Shown: positions 44,144 through 53,920, numbered from the stretch's first letter. The stretch is 64,000 nt of DNA from Rubricella sp038526735 (GCA_038526735.1 JBCBGM010000008.1:1-64000); one strand, 5' to 3'. Program-made: numbers and translations. Notes: generated from the sequence alone by a model not told the origin.

Positions 44144-44896
44144 ATGGGTAAAATCCCCGTCTTCCGAACCGTTGGCGCGAGCTTTGAGCGGGTCTTTGGG
44201 GCACCAGTGCAGTTTTGGGCGATCCTGATGCTTTCAAGCGCTGTTTTTGCGCTTATCCCTGATCCGGGCAATCAGCTCGACCTGACCGTAATCAACGCCA
44301 GAACGCTCTCAGGACTGGGCTTTTTCATCGTCTACAACTGCGCGGCGATCTTCTTTTTGGGGGCGATGACCACCGCGATGCTTGACAAAGCGCGGGGCAC
44401 GCGGCGCTCGATCGTCGCCGCACTTGTGCGCGGGGTCATCGTCAGCCCTCCGGTCATCTTGCTCATCATACTGGTCTTTTTGGCTATATACGCGCCCATT
44501 GCTGTGGTGGGACTGGCCGCACCGGGGGGCCTTCTGCTGGTTTTGCTCCCAGCCGTGATCTTCGGGCTCTGGCTGAGCGCGGTATACTTCGTCACGCTCC
44601 CAACCTTGGTGGAGCAAAGGCTGGGCTTTCGCGGAATTGGCGCCGCCTCTGCGATGACACGCGGCAACCGGTGGCGGATCGTAGGGGTAATCCTCATTCC
44701 GGTGTTGCTCTTGATCATTTCAGGACTGGTGTTGCTGGCAGTGGTTGCCACTCTCGTTTCGACAATCGGCCCAGATGTGATTTGGGTTGGTCTGCTCCCC
44801 ACCATCATTCTCGGCATTCTCGGTAATGCTCTTTTTGTCGCTTGTATCGTCGAGGTTTACACACGACTGTCGGATGACCCGAGCGACGTGTTCTAA
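44144..44896 (+). CDS. Multi-pass membrane protein, triplet member 1
   Basis: This 250-residue protein is of unknown function and has about six hydrophobic helices, including FFIVYNCAAIFFLGAMTTAML and PPVILLIILVFLAIYAPIAVV. It ends VYTRLSDDPSDVF, matching the end of the next gene. Between helices lies LPTLVEQRLGFRGIGAASAM, which resembles the same position in the other two members. It may be a distant member of the glycerophosphodiester phosphodiesterase membrane-domain type. A ribosome-binding AGGAG lies 9 nt upstream. Confidence 0.7.
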   Translation: MGKIPVFRTVGASFERVFGAPVQFWAILMLSSAVFALIPDPGNQLDLTVINARTLSGLGFFIVYNCAAIFFLGAMTTAMLDKARGTRRSIVAALVRGVIVSPPVILLIILVFLAIYAPIAVVGLAAPGGLLLVLLPAVIFGLWLSAVYFVTLPTLVEQRLGFRGIGAASAMTRGNRWRIVGVILIPVLLLIISGLVLLAVVATLVSTIGPDVIWVGLLPTIILGILGNALFVACIVEVYTRLSDDPSDVF

Positions 44897-44929
44897 CGTC
44901 TGATCCCACCCCAAACGTATGCGCAGCCC

Positions 44930-45610
44930 ATGACCTCTTTCACGCTCTTCCAAGAAACCTTCGCCCTCCTCCGCCGCGCGCCGTTGATCTTTGGCACGCT
45001 CGCCCTCGCCGGTCAGGTGATTATCGGCCTGTTCACCTTCGTCATCCTCGGCAGCGTGACGGTGACCGAAGAGCAAATGCTCGCGCCCAATACGGGCGTG
45101 ATCTTCGTTTTGTTCGCGAGCCTCATCCTGCCGCAAGTGCTCTCGGCCGTGCTGCACCTCGCCGCCTGGGATGTGATCAAAGGAAACCCGCTCACAATAA
45201 GCACCTACATCACCACCTCGATCATCTTGCTTCCGCAGCTTGTGCTGTTGAGCATTTTCGCCGGGCTTGCGGTGGGGCTTGGATTTTTGCTGCTCATCGT
45301 TCCAGGGTTCTATGTGCTGGGCGGTGTGCTGGTCTTGATCCCCACAGTCGTGATCGGTCGCGCAGGCTGGCGCTCTTTCGGGCGCGCGTGGGAGCTGAGC
45401 GCTGGCAAACGCTGGACGCTTGTGGGCGCGGTCCTTCTTGCGAGCGCGGTCACCATCGCGGTCGGTTTGGTGCTTGGGTTCATCGGCGGTCTTTTTGGCC
45501 TGACGCTGATCGCCGAGGTGTTGGCTGGCGCGCTTGGCATCATGATCACCGCCGCCCTCGCCACCGTCGCCTATGCCCGGCTGACCGAAGATGTGGCGGA
45601 TGTTTTCTAG
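44930..45610 (+). CDS. Multi-pass membrane protein, triplet member 2
   Basis: This 226-residue integral membrane protein ends AYARLTEDVADVF, clearly related to the end of the preceding gene. The conserved middle is LLLIVPGFYVLGGVLVLIPTVV then a glycine/arginine-rich loop (GRAGWRSFGRAWELSAGKRW). No catalytic motif is visible. It starts 33 nt after its neighbour. Confidence 0.7.
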   Translation: MTSFTLFQETFALLRRAPLIFGTLALAGQVIIGLFTFVILGSVTVTEEQMLAPNTGVIFVLFASLILPQVLSAVLHLAAWDVIKGNPLTISTYITTSIILLPQLVLLSIFAGLAVGLGFLLLIVPGFYVLGGVLVLIPTVVIGRAGWRSFGRAWELSAGKRWTLVGAVLLASAVTIAVGLVLGFIGGLFGLTLIAEVLAGALGIMITAALATVAYARLTEDVADVF

Positions 45611-45776
45611 GCTACGGTCGCGCGTTTAATAATCGGTGCGCTTTTTCAACGGTTGATAAGAGGCGCCGCAAACGCCCCTAGCCTGCGGAAAAGACCATGC
45701 CGCAAACCGCTCTACGGCACTATGTTATCACTCAGGGTCGCCACTCCCGCGCGGCCTGGACAAGGGCGCATTTCGC

Positions 45777-46430
45777 ATGACCGCAGGCAACCTCCTTCGC
45801 ACCAGCCTCGACTTTTGCCTTGCGCATTGGCAGTTGCTGATCCCGCTTGCCCTCGCCGGAATGTTGCCGATCACCATGCTCGGCTATCTGCTGGAGGGGA
45901 ACGCCGCCCTCAATATGCTTGTGGGCTTTGCCACCTTGCAGGTCGTGCAGGGTGCACTGACGATGACAGCACTTGGGCTGCTCTCGGGCCGTGTGTTTGA
46001 CCCGGCGGGGGATGTCTCCCGTGCGATCAACCTTTGCCTGCCGCTCATTTTCGTCGGTATCACCGTGGGCACGCTTGTTGCTGGCGGGATCTTTTTTCTG
46101 ATCTTTCCAGGCATCTACCTAATCGGCGCCCTCCTGCTCACCACCCCTCTTCTGATGACCGAAGGCGGAGGGTTGCGGGCGATGATGCGCAGTTGGGACA
46201 TGACCGAAGGGCACCGCTGGCAGCTGTTTCTCGCGGTCAGCGTCGCCATCGTGATGATGTTTGTCGGCAGCACGCTGATCTACCGCTTTGCGCAGACTTT
46301 GGGCGTGTTTGACTATGTCGTGGTGATCCTCGACGTGATCTTTGGCACGCTGATCCTGACCTACAGCACTGCGCTTTCGGTCACAGCGTTCCGCAGCCTC
46401 GCGCCCCGTCTGCGGCAATCGACGGCCTAA
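45777..46430 (+). CDS. Multi-pass membrane protein, triplet member 3
   Basis: This 217-residue membrane protein has FFLIFPGIYLIGALLLTTPLL and the loop LRAMMRSWDMTEGHRWQLFL at the same place as the loops of the preceding two genes (W-x-x-T/S-x-G-x-R-W). The shared C-terminal RLxxDxxDVF end is missing. A 166-bp gap without any clear feature separates it from member 2, so it may be transcribed separately. Confidence 0.68.
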   Translation: MTAGNLLRTSLDFCLAHWQLLIPLALAGMLPITMLGYLLEGNAALNMLVGFATLQVVQGALTMTALGLLSGRVFDPAGDVSRAINLCLPLIFVGITVGTLVAGGIFFLIFPGIYLIGALLLTTPLLMTEGGGLRAMMRSWDMTEGHRWQLFLAVSVAIVMMFVGSTLIYRFAQTLGVFDYVVVILDVIFGTLILTYSTALSVTAFRSLAPRLRQSTA

Positions 46431-46433
46431 GCC

Positions 46434-47639
46434 TCACGGGCTCAGATGTGCCGCAATCGCCCGAAAAAACGCGATTTGCCGGTCCTGCACACCGTCATCG
46501 GCGAAATCTCGATTGGCTGAGTTCAGCGCCACAACCACACCGCGCCCCGGGTTCACGTAGATGAACTGGTCATAGACACCAATCCCGTAAACCTCCCCCG
46601 GCTCAGGGTTGGGTGGCACCCACCATTGCAGGCCGTAGCCCGTCGCCGGGTCAAAATCCGGGAAATAGTCCGGCGCAATCGAGGGGGCCGTGGCCCTCGT
46701 GCTGTCCAAAATCCAGTCGTTGGAGACGATGTGCCGCCCGTCGATCACGCCGCCATCCATCACCATCAGGCCAAAGCGGGCATAGTCGCGGGTGCGCAGG
46801 TTCAGCCCGCCGAGCACAAAGGCGGTGCCAAACCCATCCGTCAGATAATACGGGTCCGCCTCCAGCCCGAGCGGGGTCATCACCCGCTCGGCCATCAACT
46901 CCACCACAGACCGCCCGGTCGCACCTCGGATCACCATCGAGAGCACATGCGTGTCGATGGAGACATACTGCCAGAACTGCCCGGGCGGGCGGTCACGCAC
47001 CTCCAGCGCAGCAGCAAACTCATCCATCGAGCCGCCCAGCGCGAGCACGCGCCCCATGCGGTTGATGTCACTGTCAAAGTCGAAATAGTCCTCGTTAAAC
47101 GCGACGCCCGAGGCCATATGCGCCACGTCGCGGACCGTGGCCCCTTCATAGGCAGACCCAACCAACTCCGGCGCATATTGTGTGACGGGGTCATCTAAGC
47201 TCGTGATCTCGCCCCGCTCCACAACGGTTCCGAGCAGCACCGACAAGAACGATTTGGCGACGGACCACGAGATGCGCAGGTCCTCCGCCGAGCCACTGAA
47301 ATACGCCTCATGCGCGATGGCCCCATCCTTGAGCACCACAAGCGCCGCGGCCGCGTTCGCCTCCAGCCAATCCGCGACGACAAACGTCTCGCCACCGTAA
47401 GAAAATGTCTTTGGGAGGCCCACTGGGGCCTCGGGCAGCGGCGTCACGGGGGCATCGCCAAGCACCATGTCAGCGGCAAAGAACATGCCCCGCATGTCGG
47501 TGAAATTCGCAACAATTCGCTCTTCGTCAAAGAGGGTGTTGACCCGCCAGAGCCGCTCTAATCGGTCCCGGTTGACCAGCCCCAGCACCAGCACCACAGC
47601 GACCAAGGCCAAGAGCCCGCGCCCGATCCACTTTAGCAT
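46434..47639 (-). CDS. Serine hydrolase, beta-lactamase/class C family
   Basis: ATG 47639 starts a 401-residue protein with an N-terminal membrane anchor (LLALVAVVLVLGLV). The active-site motif S-V-A-K is in ISWSVAKSFLSVLLG, and the Tyr motif is YVSIDTHVLSMVI. Likely targets include peptidoglycan-like or ester substrates; antibiotic resistance is not implied by family membership. A longer upstream frame to 47759 has no family similarity. The gene converges on member 3 of the membrane triplet. Confidence 0.85.
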   Translation of the reverse strand: MLKWIGRGLLALVAVVLVLGLVNRDRLERLWRVNTLFDEERIVANFTDMRGMFFAADMVLGDAPVTPLPEAPVGLPKTFSYGGETFVVADWLEANAAAALVVLKDGAIAHEAYFSGSAEDLRISWSVAKSFLSVLLGTVVERGEITSLDDPVTQYAPELVGSAYEGATVRDVAHMASGVAFNEDYFDFDSDINRMGRVLALGGSMDEFAAALEVRDRPPGQFWQYVSIDTHVLSMVIRGATGRSVVELMAERVMTPLGLEADPYYLTDGFGTAFVLGGLNLRTRDYARFGLMVMDGGVIDGRHIVSNDWILDSTRATAPSIAPDYFPDFDPATGYGLQWWVPPNPEPGEVYGIGVYDQFIYVNPGRGVVVALNSANRDFADDGVQDRQIAFFRAIAAHLSP

Positions 47640-47788
47640 TTCACGCTCCCCAGATTGATTTTTCACCAGCCTGACAGCGCCATTCCGCCTTTCGCAACCC
47701 TCAGCCCCCCTTTTCCCCACGTCACAGAGTGCTACGCTCTTCCCAAAGCGATCGGCCAAAGGCCGGCGAAAATCTGGGAGGATTTCGG

Positions 47789-49414
47789 ATGCACAACTTG
47801 ATGCAGGATTGGCCGCTGCGCGTCAGCACCATCATCGATCACGCCGCAAAGTATCACGCAGGCCGGCTGGTAAAGGGCCGCGCGGCGGAGGGGCATCTGA
47901 CCGAGACCACTTATGCCGACCTGCGCGTCAAAGCGTTGAAAGTGGGCCAGATGCTGCGCCGCTTGGGCCTCAAACCCGGTGAAGTCGTCGGCTGCATGGC
48001 CTGGAACACCCCGCGCCATATGGAGATTTGGTACGGTGTCTCTGGCGCGGGAGCCGTCTTGCACACGCTCAACCCGCGCCTCTTCAAAGACCAACTCGAC
48101 TACATCGTGAACCACGCAGAAGATCGCATTTTGATGGTGGACGCAGACCTCGTACCGGTGATCGAAGCGCTCAAAGATCACATCAGTGGCGTGCGCCACA
48201 TCATTGCGCTGACGGACCGCGCGAACATGCCCGAAAGCACGCTCGACCTCTTATGCTACGAAGACTTGCTTGCCGCCGAAGATGGCGATGCGGCTTGGGT
48301 GATGGGCGCTGAGACCGACGCCTGCGGGATCTGCTACACCTCCGGAACTACCGGCAATCCCAAAGGGGTGGTCTACACCCACCGCTCAAACGTGATGCAC
48401 GCGATGACCGCCGTTCAGCCTGACATGCTGGGCCTGTCGGCGGCTGACACGATCATGCCCGTCGTGCCGCTCTTTCATGCCAACGGATGGTCCATCGGCT
48501 ATGCTGCGCCGCTTGTGGGTGCGACGATGATGATGCCGGGCCGCGATATGAGCCCCCAGGGCCTCTATCCGCTACTGGAGGATGGGGTGACCATCACCGC
48601 TGCCGTGCCCACCGTTTGGTTGCTCCTCCTGCAGTACCTCAAAGCGAATCCCGAGTTGCGTTTCTCCACACTCAAGAACGTTGTGATCGGTGGCTCCTCT
48701 TGCCCGCGCGCGGTGATTGAGGCGTTCCAGAACATCTACGGCGTGCAGGTTTTGCACGCCTGGGGCATGACGGAGATGTCGCCACTCGGCACCGTCTGTT
48801 CGTTCAAGCCCGAGGTGCTCGACCGCGACGCCTCCGCCCGCCTCGACGTGCAAGAGACCGTGGGTCACCCACCCTACACCGTGGAGCTTGATATTCTGGA
48901 CGACGCGGGCGCGCCCCTGCCTCGCGATGGCCAAACCCAAGGGCGCCTCGTCGCCAAAGGTGTCGCGGTGGTGGGCGAGTATCTCAAAGCGGGCAAGCCC
49001 GCGACAGGCGAGGATGGGTGGTTTGACACCGGCGACATCGCCACGATGGACGCAAGCGGCTATGTCCGCATCACCGACCGCTCGAAGGATGTGATCAAGT
49101 CCGGCGGCGAGTGGATCAGCTCTATTGATCTGGAGAACGCCGCCGTCGCGCATCCGCAAGTGGCCCAAGCCGCCGCCATTGGGATTGCGCATCCGAAATG
49201 GGACGAGCGGCCGATCCTTGTGGTGGTGCCAACCCCGGACCAGCACCCGGATAAGGACGAGATTCTGGGCCTCGTCGCCGAGAAATTCGCGAAGTGGCAG
49301 GTGCCCGACGACATCGTCTATATGGAAACATTGCCGCTCACCGCGACGGGCAAAATCTCCAAGCTCACATTGCGCCAACAACTCGATGAAATGGACTACA
49401 AACTGCCCGGCTGA
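47789..49414 (+). CDS. Medium/long-chain acyl-CoA ligase
   Basis: This AMP-forming ligase activates fatty acids with ATP and CoA. The P-loop is YTSGTTGNPKGVVYTHRSN, followed by YGVQVLHAWGMTEMSPLG and GWFDTGDIATMDASGYVRITDRSKDVIKSGG, with the catalytic Lys near the end (LTATGKISK). The length is 541 residues from ATG 47789. It resembles AlkK-type medium-chain enzymes. A start at 47729 would lie in the divergent gene's leader. Confidence 0.93.
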   Translation: MHNLMQDWPLRVSTIIDHAAKYHAGRLVKGRAAEGHLTETTYADLRVKALKVGQMLRRLGLKPGEVVGCMAWNTPRHMEIWYGVSGAGAVLHTLNPRLFKDQLDYIVNHAEDRILMVDADLVPVIEALKDHISGVRHIIALTDRANMPESTLDLLCYEDLLAAEDGDAAWVMGAETDACGICYTSGTTGNPKGVVYTHRSNVMHAMTAVQPDMLGLSAADTIMPVVPLFHANGWSIGYAAPLVGATMMMPGRDMSPQGLYPLLEDGVTITAAVPTVWLLLLQYLKANPELRFSTLKNVVIGGSSCPRAVIEAFQNIYGVQVLHAWGMTEMSPLGTVCSFKPEVLDRDASARLDVQETVGHPPYTVELDILDDAGAPLPRDGQTQGRLVAKGVAVVGEYLKAGKPATGEDGWFDTGDIATMDASGYVRITDRSKDVIKSGGEWISSIDLENAAVAHPQVAQAAAIGIAHPKWDERPILVVVPTPDQHPDKDEILGLVAEKFAKWQVPDDIVYMETLPLTATGKISKLTLRQQLDEMDYKLPG

Positions 49415-49434
49415 CGGGCTAGCGTTCGGAGGAA

Positions 49435-50478
49435 ATGCGCCCTGATCCCCCCTCCGCTCGCCAACAAACCGCGCTGGACCAATACGCCCGGTTGGAGGCT
49501 GTCGGGACGCTGACCATCGAAGGAGGTGAGACGCGCGAAGTCATCGTCTCCTTCGGCACCGCGCGGCTCACGATGGCCAGCATCGAGGGCGAGTTCGTGG
49601 CGCAATGGTCCATCGCGGCACTGGTGGAGGAGCCGGTCGAGGGCGGTGTGCGCTATGCGCCGGACGGGGCCAATGACGACGCGCTCGTGATCCGCGACCC
49701 GGAGATGATTCAAGCGATTGCGCTGGTGAAATCGCCAGAACCCGTGCGCAAATATCGAAAAACGCGGCTCTCTTTGCTCATCGGCGCGGGGCTTTTGGCC
49801 GTGGCACTTGGCGTCTTAGCCTTCCTCCCACGCCCCCTCGCCAGCCACCTTGCCCGCAGTCTCTCGGAGGCGCATTGGGCACGCCTCGCCCTGATCATGG
49901 AGCCACGGTTTTTGGGCGCTTTGGAGGGCAGCCGCTGCGTGCCCCCAAGTGCCTTGGAGCTGCAACAGATCGCTGAGGCTTTGAGTCTACCGCCCGAGAG
50001 CCTCGTCCTGCACACCGCCCGCAACGCGCCCCTCGTTGTAAGCCTGCCCGACGGGCGGCAACTGATCTCGGCCAGCCTGCTCGACCATCCGTTTGGCGCT
50101 GAAGCCTTCGCCGTTGGCCTGCTCGACCGCGCCCGCGAAACCGAGGCCTTGCGCACCCTAGTCGTACAAGCGAACCGCTGGACGGCCTACGGTTGGTTCT
50201 TCGGAGCCGTTCCGACCCCGCAGGATGCCGACGCCGCCCTCACAGTGTCTCGCGCGTCAACCGCCCCGACGCCCCCCGCAACGCTCGCAGACCATGCGCG
50301 CACCCACGGCCTGCCCCTCTCCCCCTACGCCGCATTTGTGCTCGATCATGACCGCGATGACCAACGCGCCGCGGCCCTCGCGCAGGCAGACTGGACGGGC
50401 GGTGCCCCAACCCCCGCGCTTTTGTCAGATCAGGCTTGGGTCTCGCTGCAGGCCCGCTGCGCCTCAGCGGATCGATAG
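49435..50478 (+). CDS. Hypothetical membrane-anchored protein
   Basis: I do not recognise the 347-residue product. Residues 1-100 form a soluble domain with a charged beta-rich look (EGGETREVIVSFGTARLTM). One membrane helix lies at about 115-135 (LLIGAGLLAVALGVLAFLP). The part after it contains LISASLLDHPFGAEAFAVGLL, which loosely resembles the fold before the HExxH helix of M48 peptidases, but the HExxH site is absent. It may be a degenerate Ste24-like protein. Its 3' end overlaps the opposite small gene by 15 nt. Confidence 0.5.
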   Translation: MRPDPPSARQQTALDQYARLEAVGTLTIEGGETREVIVSFGTARLTMASIEGEFVAQWSIAALVEEPVEGGVRYAPDGANDDALVIRDPEMIQAIALVKSPEPVRKYRKTRLSLLIGAGLLAVALGVLAFLPRPLASHLARSLSEAHWARLALIMEPRFLGALEGSRCVPPSALELQQIAEALSLPPESLVLHTARNAPLVVSLPDGRQLISASLLDHPFGAEAFAVGLLDRARETEALRTLVVQANRWTAYGWFFGAVPTPQDADAALTVSRASTAPTPPATLADHARTHGLPLSPYAAFVLDHDRDDQRAAALAQADWTGGAPTPALLSDQAWVSLQARCASADR

Positions 50479-50766
50479 GCGCGGGGCCCCCGCGATATAG
50501 CACAAACCGCCGAGGATTAAGCACATCGGGGTGAGAGGCGTTTGCAGCACGGTAAAGATCACCGGATCCCACAACCACGGCGTCAGATACCGCTCCACCG
50601 CCGGTTGGAGTTGCAGCAGGCTCTCGCGATGAATGCGCGCCCAAACCTCTCCGGTATCGAGCAAACGAAAGCCGCGTTGGCTGAAGACGGCATTGTAGAA
50701 CTCAAAACAGAAGTTCAGCGTTCCGAAAAACAGGAATACGGCGCCGATATAGCGAAAAGACTTCAT
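50464..50766 (-). CDS. Small membrane protein, unknown
   Basis: This 100-residue protein starts at ATG 50766 (MKSFRYIGAVFLFFG). It has two hydrophobic stretches (IGAVFLFFGTLNFCFEFY and PMCLILGGLCYIAGA) and a loop with WARIHRESLLQLQ. There is no recognised family. It converges with the preceding gene and overlaps its stop. A candidate ribosome-binding site is not clear. Confidence 0.5.
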   Translation of the reverse strand: MKSFRYIGAVFLFFGTLNFCFEFYNAVFSQRGFRLLDTGEVWARIHRESLLQLQPAVERYLTPWLWDPVIFTVLQTPLTPMCLILGGLCYIAGAPRLSIR

Positions 50767-50858
50767 GTGTTTTTCTCTACGTTCCCCACGGTAGCATAGG
50801 TGGCACATCCGTTCACCTCCGCCTAGTCTCCTCGCGAGAATGGGAAGAGAGAGCGGCC

Positions 50859-52667
50859 ATGTTGCAAAGTTTCGAGAGCAAGACACAGCCGGGCACAGTG
50901 GCGCCACGGGTGGCCGCCCTGCGCAATGCGATGGCGGCAGAGGGGGTCGACGCCTTCCTCATCCCGCGCGCCGATGCTCACCAGGGGGAGAACGTGTCGC
51001 CCCGCGACGAGCGTCTTGCGTGGCTCACTAGCTTTACCGGTTCCGCTGGCTTTGCCGCCGTCACCGCGGATCGCGCCGCTCTCTTCATCGATGGCCGGTA
51101 CACGCTGCAATCCCAGTCGCAGACCGATACAGAGGTGTTTGAGCTCTGTAGTATTCCTAAGGCCTCGCTCGGCGGATGGCTCTCCGACGCCCTGCCGGAC
51201 GATGCCACCATCGCCTATGACCCCTGGCTGCACAGCCCCGCACAGGTGAAGCGGCTGGAGGACAAGGGCCTGTCTCTGCGGCCCGTCTCGAACCTCGTTG
51301 ATGCAATCTGGGAGGATCAGCCCCCCGCCCCCAACGCAGAGGTCAAGCTGCACCCAACAGATCTCGCCGGCCCCAGCCGCGAGGAAAAGCGCGCACAGAT
51401 CGCCAAGAGCCTGAAAGCGCGCGGCGCACAGGCCGCCGTACTGACCCTGCCCGACTCTATCGCTTGGCTGCTCAACATCCGCGGCGGTGATATCGCCCGC
51501 ACGCCCGTGGCCCTTGGCTTTGCCATCATCCGCGACACCGGCGCGGTGGCGCTCTTCGGGATGGAGGGCAAGCTGACCGCCGAGGTGTGCACGGCCCTTG
51601 GCAACGAGGTCGCGAGCTACCCAAGCGAGGACTTCCTCCCCACTCTCGAAACCCTCACCGGCAAAGTCTGCGTTGACCGCGGCTCCGCCCCCATGGCCGT
51701 GGTTGCCGCTCTCAAAGGTGCTGAAATCGACTGGCACGAGCCGGTGGTCCTGCCGAAAGCCTACAAATCAACGGCAGAAATTGCCGGCACCCGTGCCGCA
51801 CACGTTCGAGATGGGGCGGCGTTTGTGCAGTTTTTAGAATGGCTTGACGCAACCGCGCCCACCGAAACCCTCACCGAAATCGCCGTTGTCGAAAAGCTCC
51901 AAGAGTTTCGCCGGGGCACGGGCGCGCTCGTGGATATCTCCTTTGAAACGATCTGCGGCGCGGGCCCCAACGGCGCCATCGTGCATTACCGCGTCACCGA
52001 AGAGAGCAACCGCCCCGTGCGCCTTGGCGACGTTCTGCTGGTTGATTCTGGCGGGCAATATCGCGACGGCACCACCGATATCACCCGGACCATGGCGGTC
52101 GGAGAAGTCTCTGAGCAGGCCAAAACCGCCTTTACCCGCGTGCTGAAGGGCATGATCGCCATTTCTATGGCCCGCTGGCCCGAGGGGCTCTCAGGCCGTG
52201 ATCTAGACCCGCTCGCCCGCATCGCGCTTTGGCAGGCAGGCCAAGACTACGCCCATGGCACCGGGCACGGTGTGGGCAGCTTTCTGGGCGTGCATGAGGG
52301 GCCGCAACGGCTCTCTCGTGTCTCTGAAGTCCCGCTCAAGCCAGGCATGATTTTGTCAAACGAACCAGGGTATTACCGTGAGGGCGCGTTCGGCATCCGC
52401 ATCGAGAATCTGGTTATCGTCACGCCCCCTGAAACACCCCCCGGAGGCGATGCCCCGATGCTGGGTTTTGAGACGGTGACCCTCGCTCCTATTGATCGGC
52501 GGATGATTTCGCTTAGTTTACTCAGCGAAGCCGAACGCGACTGGCTCGAGAGCTACCACGCGCGCGTTCTTGCCACCCTCAGCCCGCATATTCCGGGCTC
52601 AACACAAGAATGGTTGCAACGGCAGTGCGCCCCTTTGACGGGGGAGCCCGTCACACAGCCGTCATAA
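50859..52667 (+). CDS. pepP: Xaa-Pro aminopeptidase
   Basis: This M24B enzyme removes N-terminal residues before proline. Metal ligands are visible as LLVDSGGQYRDGTTDITR (two Asp), GTGHGVGSFLGVHEGP (His) and SNEPGYYREGAFGIRIENL (Glu and a second Glu). The long N-terminal creatinase-type domain spans about 1-310. The length is 602 residues, the long form also seen in eukaryotes and many alphaproteobacteria. A start at 50859 with GGAGA-like purines upstream is accepted. Confidence 0.93.
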   Translation: MLQSFESKTQPGTVAPRVAALRNAMAAEGVDAFLIPRADAHQGENVSPRDERLAWLTSFTGSAGFAAVTADRAALFIDGRYTLQSQSQTDTEVFELCSIPKASLGGWLSDALPDDATIAYDPWLHSPAQVKRLEDKGLSLRPVSNLVDAIWEDQPPAPNAEVKLHPTDLAGPSREEKRAQIAKSLKARGAQAAVLTLPDSIAWLLNIRGGDIARTPVALGFAIIRDTGAVALFGMEGKLTAEVCTALGNEVASYPSEDFLPTLETLTGKVCVDRGSAPMAVVAALKGAEIDWHEPVVLPKAYKSTAEIAGTRAAHVRDGAAFVQFLEWLDATAPTETLTEIAVVEKLQEFRRGTGALVDISFETICGAGPNGAIVHYRVTEESNRPVRLGDVLLVDSGGQYRDGTTDITRTMAVGEVSEQAKTAFTRVLKGMIAISMARWPEGLSGRDLDPLARIALWQAGQDYAHGTGHGVGSFLGVHEGPQRLSRVSEVPLKPGMILSNEPGYYREGAFGIRIENLVIVTPPETPPGGDAPMLGFETVTLAPIDRRMISLSLLSEAERDWLESYHARVLATLSPHIPGSTQEWLQRQCAPLTGEPVTQPS

Positions 52668-52709
52668 CCGAGGGGCACACCGCGCCCCACCCTCGGGAAA
52701 GGACAAAAC

Positions 52710-53054
52710 ATGGTCACCAAGCATATCACCGTCGCCGCGGCGACTGGCACATGGGTTGTACGCGCCGGTGGCGCTGTCATCGCCGAAAGCACCAACGCGC
52801 TTGAGCTTTTTGAGGGCGATTACGCGCCCGTCGTCTATTTTCCGCGCGACGATGTGGCGATGGCCTTTCTCGATGCGTCCGAGAAAACCAGCACCTGCCC
52901 GCATAAAGGTGAGGCCGTGCACTTTCATATCGAGGGCAAATCCGGCCGAATCGAAGATGCCGCCTGGAGCTATGAGGCGCCGAAAGAGGATGTCGCGCGC
53001 ATTTCGGGCCATATCGCCTTCTACGCCAACAAAGTGACGGTCGAAGCGCTCTAA
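52710..53054 (+). CDS. DUF427 domain protein
   Basis: This 114-residue protein has VYFPRDDVAMAFLDASEKT and TSTCPHKGEAVHFHI, the usual DUF427 pattern, then AAWSYEAPKEDVARISGHIAFY. Members bind as small beta-barrels, and the biological role is unknown. It follows pepP by 42 nt. Confidence 0.85.
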   Translation: MVTKHITVAAATGTWVVRAGGAVIAESTNALELFEGDYAPVVYFPRDDVAMAFLDASEKTSTCPHKGEAVHFHIEGKSGRIEDAAWSYEAPKEDVARISGHIAFYANKVTVEAL

Positions 53055-53111
53055 CTCGGGGCGGCTTTGCCCCCCTAACATCCCCCGACGGCTTGGGCTA
53101 ATCTCAGGCCC

Positions 53112-53822
53112 ATGTCGATTTGGTCCCGCATCCGTGATGCCGTCACAGCGCTTGCTTCGGGCGAGAGCCTTGCTTCTGTCTTTGACATGCTGCGCACCCC
53201 GCCGGAGCGCACGGTTGCCTTTACCATCGCGGTGATCGCGCTCGGCGCGAAAATGGCCAAGGCCGATGGCCAAGTGACCCGCGATGAGGTGGCCGCTTTT
53301 CGCGAGGTCTTCCACATCCCCGCAAACGAAGAGGCGACGACCGCGCGCGTCTTCAACATGGCGCGCCAGGATGTCACCGGATACGACTATTACGCCCGCC
53401 GCATCGCTAAAATGCTCGGCGATGATCAGCGCGTGATCGAAGACCTGCTCGACGGGCTCTTTCACATCGCGATTGCCGATGGGGTCTATCACCCCTCGGA
53501 AGACAGCTTCCTGATCGAGGTGGCAGAGATTTTTGGCGTCGATGAGCGCCGCTTCCGCGCCACCCGCGCCCGCCACGTCGCCGACGAAGAGCCAGACCCC
53601 TACGACGTGCTGGGCGTCGAACCCTCCACCCCGTTTGAGGACATGCGCAAACGCTGGCGCAGCCTTGTGCGAGACACCCACCCCGACCAGATGCTCGCCC
53701 GCGGCGTGCCTGAGGAAGCGGTGAAGCTCGCCACCAAACGCCTCGCCGTTCTCAACGCCGCGTGGGAGGAGATTCTCACACGTCATGGGGAAAGTCCGAA
53801 AACCCGCGCACCCTCAGGGTGA
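53112..53822 (+). CDS. TerB/J-domain co-chaperone (DjlA-like)
   Basis: The N-terminal half is TerB-like (AFTIAVIALGAKMAKADGQV and DEVAAFREVFHI). The C-terminal part is a J domain: DPYDVLGVEPSTPFEDMRKRW with the HPD motif in RDTHPDQMLARG. Residues 1-165 and 166-236 make the two halves. DjlA of E. coli has a membrane anchor. None is clear here, so it may be cytosolic. It would stimulate DnaK. Confidence 0.9.
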   Translation: MSIWSRIRDAVTALASGESLASVFDMLRTPPERTVAFTIAVIALGAKMAKADGQVTRDEVAAFREVFHIPANEEATTARVFNMARQDVTGYDYYARRIAKMLGDDQRVIEDLLDGLFHIAIADGVYHPSEDSFLIEVAEIFGVDERRFRATRARHVADEEPDPYDVLGVEPSTPFEDMRKRWRSLVRDTHPDQMLARGVPEEAVKLATKRLAVLNAAWEEILTRHGESPKTRAPSG

Positions 53823-53920
53823 ACACTGTTGTGCAAGTGCCGCAGTTGTTTATAAACTATGAAGGCGGAGAAGCGCCGCCACAGCCAAGGCTTGTGTGTG
53901 ACAATCCGCACGCGCAACGT

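Noticed and set aside
52662..53786. A 374-codon minus-strand frame over the DUF427 and J-domain genes
   Set aside because: Both plus-strand genes have complete family motifs, so the antisense frame is not supported.
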